Positions 58,760 to 64,000 of a stretch of DNA of 64,000 nt are shown here, piece after piece. Made by a program: the position numbers and the translations under genes. The notes under the pieces were generated by a model. It did not search any database. It had not been told where the DNA came from and saw only the letters and a list, made by a program, of their open reading frames with translations. This stretch comes from JALZKA01 sp963715405 (GTDB lineage: Bacteria > Actinomycetota > Thermoleophilia > Solirubrobacterales > 70-9): positions 868,001 to 932,000 of the forward strand of contig OY970239.1 of assembly GCA_963715405.1 (NCBI GenBank), in the 5' to 3' direction. Every line of letters begins with the position of its first letter. Positions within the stretch are counted from its first letter, which is position 1.

Positions 58760-59515
58760 ATGAGCGAAGCCGCTCAACTTGCGCCCGACCCGGACCCGCT
58801 TCCGGTGCTGCGGTTCGAGCCGCTAGCAACGGTCGTCGTTTGTGAGGACGACGAGGCGACGCTCGAGCTTCTCTGCGACCACCTCACTGCCGATCGCTTC
58901 GACGCCATCCCGGCGCCGTCGGCTGCCGACGCGCTTCGCCAATGCCACTACCGGAACCCGGACCTGCTGCTCCTCGACATCGGGTTGCCCGACGCCTCGG
59001 GGCTCGACGTCCTGCGCGAGATTCGCAAGGCCGAGCGGACCACGGGCCGCTACGACGCAAGGCTCCCCGTGATCGTCTTGAGCGGCCGGACGACGGACAT
59101 CGATCGAGTTCGCGGCCTCGAGGAGGGCGCTGACGACTACCTGCCGAAGCCCGTCTATTTCCCCGAGCTCTCGGCGCGAGTGCGTTCAGTCCTTCGCCGG
59201 CGCGGCGATCGCCGCTCCGGCCCGATCCGCATCGGCGATCTCGTGATCGACCCTTCGCGCCGCGTGGTGACGGTGGACGGCGCGGAGGTGACGCTCGCGA
59301 ACAAGGAGTACGAGCTGTTGCTCCTCCTCGCCTCGGAGCCCCATCGAGTCTTCACGAAGTCGGAGCTTCTCCGCGACGTATGGGGCTACCGCACGATGGG
59401 CCGCACGCGCACGCTCGACTCGCACGCGAGCCGTCTGCGCCGGAAGCTCGACCCCGGAGGCGCCAGGTTCATCGCGAACTGCTGGGGCGTCGGCTACAGG
59501 CTCCTGCCGTCATGA
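58760..59515 (+). CDS. OmpR-type response regulator
   Basis: About 251 residues from ATG 58760. The receiver domain has the acidic pair CEDDE, the phosphoacceptor in LLLLDIGLPDASG, the Thr/Ser switch in VIVLSGRTTD and the Lys in DYLPKPVYF. A winged-helix DNA-binding domain follows, ending TLDSHASRLRRKLDPGGARF. It works with the kinase encoded next, whose ATG overlaps this stop by four bases. The ATG is preferred because sequence upstream is not receiver-like. Confidence 0.93.
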   Translation: MSEAAQLAPDPDPLPVLRFEPLATVVVCEDDEATLELLCDHLTADRFDAIPAPSAADALRQCHYRNPDLLLLDIGLPDASGLDVLREIRKAERTTGRYDARLPVIVLSGRTTDIDRVRGLEEGADDYLPKPVYFPELSARVRSVLRRRGDRRSGPIRIGDLVIDPSRRVVTVDGAEVTLANKEYELLLLLASEPHRVFTKSELLRDVWGYRTMGRTRTLDSHASRLRRKLDPGGARFIANCWGVGYRLLPS

Positions 59516-60240
59516 TCGGCGAGCCTCACGCCACATTGCTCTGCGGCTTAGCGGGTGGGCTCTGGCCCGTAGCGTTCTCGATGGCTGCCGTGCTTGCGGG
59601 AGCCAAGGTCAGGGACGCCCGGCGCCGGCGATCTCTGAACGAGCGGCTCCACGAGGTGCGGCGCCCGCTCCAGGCGCTCGCGCTCGCCGCGAAGCCTCCC
59701 AGCCCCGAAAAGCCCGACCCCCTGGAGCTGGCGCTCGCGGCGCTTCGAGACCTCGATCGCGAGGTGAACGGCGGCGGTTTCGATTTCAACCGGCGGCCCG
59801 TCGAAGCCCGGATGCTCGCGATCGCCGCGTGCGAGCGCTGGCGCGTGAAGGCGGGCGGTGCCGGCCGGCGGATCAGCGTCCGCTGGCGTTGCGGTGACGT
59901 ACTTGCCCACGTCGACCCGCTTCGCGTTTCTCAGGCGCTCGACAATCTCATCGCCAACGCTCTCGAGCATGGCGGCGGTCCGATCACGCTCGAGGGCGCT
60001 CGCCGTGGCGACCGGATCGACCTGATCGTCCGTGACCCGGGTGCGGCCGGCACCTCCCGGCTTCGCGAGCACAAGGATCCGAACCGCGGTCACGGGCTCA
60101 GGATCACCCGCCGACTCATTCGCGGCAACGGGGGCGAGCTTCGGGTCGGGAGCCACTGGCGCTCGGGTACCGTCGCAGCGCTGGTCCTACCGGTGGTTCC
60201 AGCGCAAGCCGAGCCGACCGGCTCTACACACCGAAGGTGA
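59512..60240 (+). CDS. Compact membrane histidine kinase
   Basis: About 242 residues from ATG 59512 (ATGA overlap with the regulator). One membrane helix (ATLLCGLAGGLWPVAFSMAA), then an H-box reading LHEVRRPLQAL, N-box DNLIANALEHGGG, a degenerate G1 box (RDPGAAG) and a G2 box GHGLRITRRL. There is no recognisable sensor domain, so signals must come through the single helix or a partner. The stop overlaps the start of the CpaB-like gene (GTGA), tying this pair to pilus genes. Confidence 0.85.
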   Translation: MIGEPHATLLCGLAGGLWPVAFSMAAVLAGAKVRDARRRRSLNERLHEVRRPLQALALAAKPPSPEKPDPLELALAALRDLDREVNGGGFDFNRRPVEARMLAIAACERWRVKAGGAGRRISVRWRCGDVLAHVDPLRVSQALDNLIANALEHGGGPITLEGARRGDRIDLIVRDPGAAGTSRLREHKDPNRGHGLRITRRLIRGNGGELRVGSHWRSGTVAALVLPVVPAQAEPTGSTHRR

Positions 60241-60893
60241 AGAGCCGCGCCCGCGCCGCCGGTTTCGCGGTTGGCGCGCTCGCTTGCGCGGGCCTCTCGG
60301 CAGCGGTGGCGGGCACGGCGCAGGCGCCTGGCGGGGACGACCTCGGCGAGCTTCGGCCCGTGGTTGTCACATCCGCCCCGCTTGAGCGCGGGACGTCTAT
60401 TGGGCGCAAGGAGATTCAGCGGGCCCTGACCGAGCGGCGGGTTCCGGAGTCCTTCGTTCCGCCCGACGCCCTCGGGGTTCCGGCCGAAGCCCTCGGCCGA
60501 AAGCTTGCGACGTCGTTGCCGGCCGGCTCTTATCTGACCGCGGCTTCGTTCAAGGCTCAGGCAGGCGGCGGCCGCAGCCCGAGCGGCCTGCCGCGGGGCA
60601 CGACGCCGGTCGAGATCACCGTCACCGGTGCGGGGGCGCTGATCGCCGTACGAACCGACTCGGGCGACCCGGTAGATGTGATCGTCTCGGGCGACTCGTC
60701 CCCGGGCCCAACCGCAGGACCCACGTACGTCGCGGCAAGCGGTGTCCCGCTCCTCGACCTCCGCGAGGCCGAAGCGGAGCCCGGGTTGGGGTCCGACCGC
60801 TGGATCGCGACCCTCGCGCTCACGCGCGACGAGGCGCTGCGCCTGATCCGGGCCGAAAGCGTCGCGGCGGAGGTGCGACTCCTGGCGGGGTGA
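60237..60893 (+). CDS. CpaB-like SAF-domain protein (Tad pilus)
   Basis: 218 residues from GTG 60237. A leader helix (AAGFAVGALACAGLSAAVAG) is followed by an SAF domain (VVTSAPLERGTSIGRKEIQR, then LPAGSYLTAASFK) and a beta domain with ITVTGAGALIAVRTDSGD and WIATLALTRDEALRLI. This matches RcpC/CpaB proteins of Tad pili. It is translationally coupled to the kinase gene. The next pilus gene, cpaF, comes only after two unrelated genes. Confidence 0.75.
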   Translation: MKSRARAAGFAVGALACAGLSAAVAGTAQAPGGDDLGELRPVVVTSAPLERGTSIGRKEIQRALTERRVPESFVPPDALGVPAEALGRKLATSLPAGSYLTAASFKAQAGGGRSPSGLPRGTTPVEITVTGAGALIAVRTDSGDPVDVIVSGDSSPGPTAGPTYVAASGVPLLDLREAEAEPGLGSDRWIATLALTRDEALRLIRAESVAAEVRLLAG

Positions 60894-61107
60894 GCGATCC
60901 GCCACCATGAACCCTTGATGCCTGAGTTCAGTGTTCGACCGCGAACCACGCGACGCGTAGGTCTAGCCCGCGAGGCGCGGCGCCTCCGGGCACAGGTCTC
61001 CGTAGGTACTGACGAAGCCCTCTGGGATCGACTGAGCGCGATCGATGATGTGCCCCTCACGGTCCGAACTGTGTTGATCTGCGTCCACCCCTCGGAGGCA
61101 ATTCAAC

Positions 61108-62091
61108 TCAGTTCACTCCCACCGGGTTGAGCGGCTCGTCGCCCCGCAGGACCGCGATGGCGTTTCGCGCCGCGAGCTCCGCCATGCCGTTGCGCGCCGC
61201 GTGGGTCGCCGAGCCGATGTGGGGGAGGAGGAAGCAGCGCGGCGCTTGCATGAGCTCATCCGGAACGCCCGGCTCGTCCTCGAAGACGTCGAGCCCCGCG
61301 GCGCCGATCTGGCCGCCTGCGAGCGCGCTCGCGAGAGCCGCCGAGTCGACGAGTGTGCCGCGCGCGGAGTTGACGAGTACCGCGTCCTGCTTCATCCGGC
61401 CCAGCTCGTCCGCCCCGATCAAGTGGCGCGTAGCGTCGCCGCCGGGCGCGTGCAGGCTCACGACGTCCGAGCGCTCCAAGAGCTCGGGCAGGTCCACCCG
61501 GCTCGCGCCGAGCTCTTCCTCGGCATCCGCCTTTGAGGAGCGGCCCGTGTAGAGGATCTCTGCCGCCAGGGGGCGCACCAGCTCGGCGTAGCGGCGGCCG
61601 ATCCGCCCGAGGCCGACAATCCCGAAGGTACGCCCGCTCAGCTCCAGCCCGAGCATCGCGCCGGGATCCCAGCCGGTCCAGCGACCCTCGCGAAGCACGA
61701 GCTCGGCGTCGCGTGCGCGGCGAGCCGCAGCGATCGTCAGCAGCAGGGCAAGCTCCGCGGTGGCGTTCGTGAGGACCCCGGGCGTGTTTGTGACGATGAC
61801 CCCGCGCTCGCGGCAAGCATCGAGGTCGACGTTGTCGTAGCCGACAGCGAAGTTCGCCACCACCCGAAGATCCGGTCCGGCTGCCTCGAGCAGCTCGGGG
61901 CCGACCGGGACCGTCGGGTCGGCGACGATCGCGGCGCAGCCTGGCGCAAGCGCGCGAAGGAACTCCGCGCTCGCATCGAGGCCTCCCTCCCGCAGTTCAA
62001 AGCCCTCGGCTTCCAGAAGCTCTCGCCCCGCCTGAAGCAGGACCCGGCAGATCAATACGCGATTGTCCGAGGTGGCGGCGATGGCACCCAA
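61108..62091 (-). CDS. D-isomer-specific 2-hydroxyacid dehydrogenase
   Basis: 327 residues. NAD-binding motif FGIVGLGRIGRRYAE, catalytic Arg region LVNSARGTLVDSAAL, the Glu in GLDVFEDEPGVPDEL, and the His in LLPHIGSATHAARN are all present, in the order of glyoxylate/hydroxypyruvate reductases. It reduces a 2-oxoacid with NAD(P)H. It is oriented opposite to the pilus genes on both sides, so it is an interruption of that locus. Exact substrate not determinable. Confidence 0.92.
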   Translation of the reverse strand: MGAIAATSDNRVLICRVLLQAGRELLEAEGFELREGGLDASAEFLRALAPGCAAIVADPTVPVGPELLEAAGPDLRVVANFAVGYDNVDLDACRERGVIVTNTPGVLTNATAELALLLTIAAARRARDAELVLREGRWTGWDPGAMLGLELSGRTFGIVGLGRIGRRYAELVRPLAAEILYTGRSSKADAEEELGASRVDLPELLERSDVVSLHAPGGDATRHLIGADELGRMKQDAVLVNSARGTLVDSAALASALAGGQIGAAGLDVFEDEPGVPDELMQAPRCFLLPHIGSATHAARNGMAELAARNAIAVLRGDEPLNPVGVN

Positions 62092-62138
62092 AGTACCTTG
62101 AGATCCATGGACGCCACTCGCACGTCGCGCGCGACTCG

Positions 62139-63095
62139 ATGAGCACCCGAGCCTCGATCTTCTTCGCCTGCGTCGCGCTGCTCTGGGGCGTTCCCTACCT
62201 CTTCATCGAGATCGCGGTCGAGGGCGGTGCCTCACCGCTCCTCGTGGGCTGGGGCCGCGTTGCCATCGGCGCCGCGATCCTGCTCCCGATCGCCTGGCGT
62301 CTCGGCTACCTCGACGGATTGCGGTCCAAGACGAAGCCGCTCGTGGCGTTCGCGATCGCCGAGTGCGCCCTTCCTTGGTGGCTGATCCCACTGGGACAGC
62401 AGGAGGTTTCGTCGTCTCTCGCCGCGATATTGATTGCGACTCTTCCGATCCTGGCAGCGCTCATCGCTTTTCGCTTCGACCCTGAGGAGCGCGTAAGCGG
62501 CGTGCGAATGGTGGGGCTTCTCGTCGGCATCACTGGAGTCGTCCTCCTGCTCGGCCTGGACGTCGCGGGCAGACCGGGCGAGATTCTCGGCGCGGTCGCG
62601 ATCCTGATCGCGACGTCGTGCTACGCGGCGGGCGTCTTCATCGTCAAGCGAAGCTTTGCCGACGTGAACCCGATCGGGGCCGTGGCGGTCGCGCTTGCAC
62701 TTAGCACCGTGATGCTTGCGCCGGCAGGCATCGCATCCATACCCGGCGCCGAGATCAGCGCAGGCGCGGTGGGCTCGATCGCCGTCCTGGGCGCCTTCTG
62801 CTCGGCGCTCGCGCTGATCCTGTTCTTCAGCCTGATCACCGAGGTCGGGCCCACGCGCGCGAGCGTGATCACCTATGTGAACCCCGCCATCGCGGTGCTT
62901 CTGGGGGTGACGCTGCTCGGCGAGAGCCTTGGCCCTGGCGCGGTCGCCGGCCTCCTCCTGATCCTCGCCGGATCGTGGATCTCGACGGGGGGCGGTATGG
63001 GGGGCGAGAACGCTCTTACCGTTGCCTTTACAAGGCGATGGACGCGACGAAACGGCATACCGACGCGCTCGTCTCAGGGCTCCGCGAGCGGCTAG
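62139..63095 (+). CDS. EamA/DMT-family transporter
   Basis: 318 residues with about ten helices in two EamA repeats (FFACVALLWGVPYLFIEIAV start; ILGAVAILIATSCYAAGVFI at the start of the second; GVTLLGESLGPGAVAGLLLI near the end). Drug/metabolite exporter family; substrate unknown. The last part (residues 289-318) is polar and overlaps the start region of cpaF by 58 bases, so the true C-terminus or the cpaF start may differ. Confidence 0.88.
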   Translation: MSTRASIFFACVALLWGVPYLFIEIAVEGGASPLLVGWGRVAIGAAILLPIAWRLGYLDGLRSKTKPLVAFAIAECALPWWLIPLGQQEVSSSLAAILIATLPILAALIAFRFDPEERVSGVRMVGLLVGITGVVLLLGLDVAGRPGEILGAVAILIATSCYAAGVFIVKRSFADVNPIGAVAVALALSTVMLAPAGIASIPGAEISAGAVGSIAVLGAFCSALALILFFSLITEVGPTRASVITYVNPAIAVLLGVTLLGESLGPGAVAGLLLILAGSWISTGGGMGGENALTVAFTRRWTRRNGIPTRSSQGSASG

Positions 63096-64000
63096 CCGCC
63101 GAGCGCCGCTTGGACGCTGCCGCCGGGCGTCTCGGCGGCGATGTCGCAACCGCCATCGACGATCTGGTCGAGCGCGAAGCCTCCGTCCTTCGTGAGGACA
63201 GGCGTTCCCAGCTCAAGAAGCTCGTCATGCGCGAGACGATTGGCCTGGGCCCGCTCGAGGACCTCCTCGCGGACCCCACCGTCGAGGAGGTGATGGTCAA
63301 CGGGCACGGATCGGTTTACGTCGAGCGCGGCGGGCGAATCGAGCGAGCTTCCGTCGCGTTCGGTTCGGATGACGAGGCTCGCGAGGCGATCGAGCGCATC
63401 CTCGCGCCAACGGGCCGCAGGGTCGACGAGCTTTCGCCGATGGCCGACGCTCGCCTCGGCGACGGGTCGCGTGTGAACGTGGTGGTTCCCCCGCTTGCGG
63501 TCGACGGCCCTTCGATCTCGCATCCGCAGGTTCGGAGTGAGCCGGCCGGGACCCAGCGAGCTGGTCGCCTCGGGATCGCTGCCGGCACTCGCCGCCGAGA
63601 TCCTGGAGGCCGCGGTCAGCAGTCGGCGCACCGTCCTCGTCACGGGCGGGACCGGATCGGGCAAGACGACGCTCCTGAACGCCATCTCGGCCTGGATCCA
63701 GCCGGTGGAGCGGATCATCACGATCGAGGACGCCGCGGAGCTTCGCCTCCGCCAGCCGCACGTGGTGAGGCTCGAATCGCGCCCGGCGTCGGTCGAGGGC
63801 AGGGGGGAGGTGACGATTCGGGACCTGCTGCGGAACGCGCTCCGGATGCGGCCCGACCGCATCGTGATCGGGGAGGTGCGCGGCCCGGAGGCACTCGACC
63901 TGCTCACCGCCCTCAACACGGGGCACGACGGCGCGCTGTCGACGCTCCACGCCAACTCGCCCGAGGACGCACTGCGGCGGCTCGAAACCCTCGCGCTGAT
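63038..64000 (+). pseudogene. CpaF/TadA secretion ATPase, +1 frameshift, runs off window
   Basis: Starting at ATG 63038 the frame reads a typical CpaF N-terminus (TIGLGPLEDLLADPTVEEVM, VNVVVPPLAVDGPSIS). At 63518-63522 (TCG C ATC) the homologous sequence moves to the next frame: IRRFGVSRPGPSELVASGS, then Walker A VTGGTGSGKTTLLN, IEDAAELRL, and IVIGEVRGPEALDLLTALNT. Removing one base at about 63521 restores a normal protein. It is a disrupted gene, a sequencing error, or much less likely a programmed shift. The 3' end is outside the window. It would power Tad pilus assembly. Confidence 0.8.

Noticed and set aside
60918..61130. Possible 70-residue gene after the CpaB-like gene
   Set aside because: No recognisable domain, a poor ribosome-binding site, and overlap with the 3' end of the convergent dehydrogenase. 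Composition resembles non-coding shadow sequence.
63518..63524. Programmed +1 frameshift in cpaF
   Set aside because: TCG-C-ATC is not a known slippery site, there is no nearby stop codon to stall ribosomes, and CpaF is not known to use frameshifting.

Overview
The window is about 64 kb of very GC-rich, gene-dense actinobacterial chromosome. Evidence: many GTG/TTG starts, ATGA/GTGA gene overlaps, a complete mce operon (2 YrbE + 6 Mce), DUF5995, DUF3556 and LmeA-like (DUF2993) proteins, an exported family beginning with an LSYANVV-type leader, and a tandem array of NTF2/SnoaL-like genes running from MSQENVEIV to EALEAAGLSE. I associate this combination, especially the NTF2 array, with Thermoleophilia/Solirubrobacterales; that placement is an inference from family content.

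Layout. 1-3.2 kb: the end of a fused aldehyde dehydrogenase-GMC alcohol oxidase, then a haloalkane-dehalogenase-like hydrolase (possible halide to alcohol to aldehyde to acid route). 3.4-13.6 kb: housekeeping and envelope genes (alpha/beta hydrolases, DUF2993, DUF5995, an RTX-type protein, patatin, LemA + DUF2207, and a GAF/HD-GYP protein with a degenerate GGDEF tail). 13.6-16.9 kb: tRNA-Leu(CAG), tRNA-Glu(CTC), five tandem NTF2-like genes with decay at two positions, and an acyltransferase remnant. 17-19.4 kb: methyltransferase, DUF4265-like protein, CDF metal exporter. 19.4-25.8 kb (minus strand): P450, DUF3556, FAD oxidoreductase and metallophosphoesterase operon behind a perfect TetR-type palindrome. 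25.8-34.9 kb: beta-helix protein, cyclic-nucleotide-binding protein, AarF kinase, a CocE/CMD/SDR/FAD-monooxygenase operon, and a TetR regulator with its own palindrome. 34.9-44.9 kb: mce lipid-import operon without its ATPase.

47.2-53.7 kb is the most striking region. A cobalamin riboswitch precedes five tightly coupled genes: two exported DUF4430 proteins (the fold of the C-terminal beta-domain of animal intrinsic factor/transcobalamin), EcfT, a fused EcfA-EcfA ATPase, and an ECF S component fused to an extracellular alpha/alpha-toroid (prenyltransferase/squalene-cyclase-like, the fold of the intrinsic-factor alpha-domain) plus a C-terminal membrane anchor. Together these look like a bacterial B12 importer in which the two halves of an intrinsic-factor-like binder are split between secreted/lipid-anchored beta proteins and an alpha-domain built into the transporter.

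53.7-64 kb: nitroreductase, GlpD, transaldolase, a divergent Rho-like protein whose Walker A lysine is arginine, a two-component pair coupled to a CpaB/SAF protein, a D-2-hydroxyacid dehydrogenase, an EamA exporter, and a CpaF/TadA pilus ATPase that carries a +1 frameshift and runs off the window. No CRISPR array, insertion sequence, rRNA or integrase was seen. No gene-free stretch exceeds about 300 bases.
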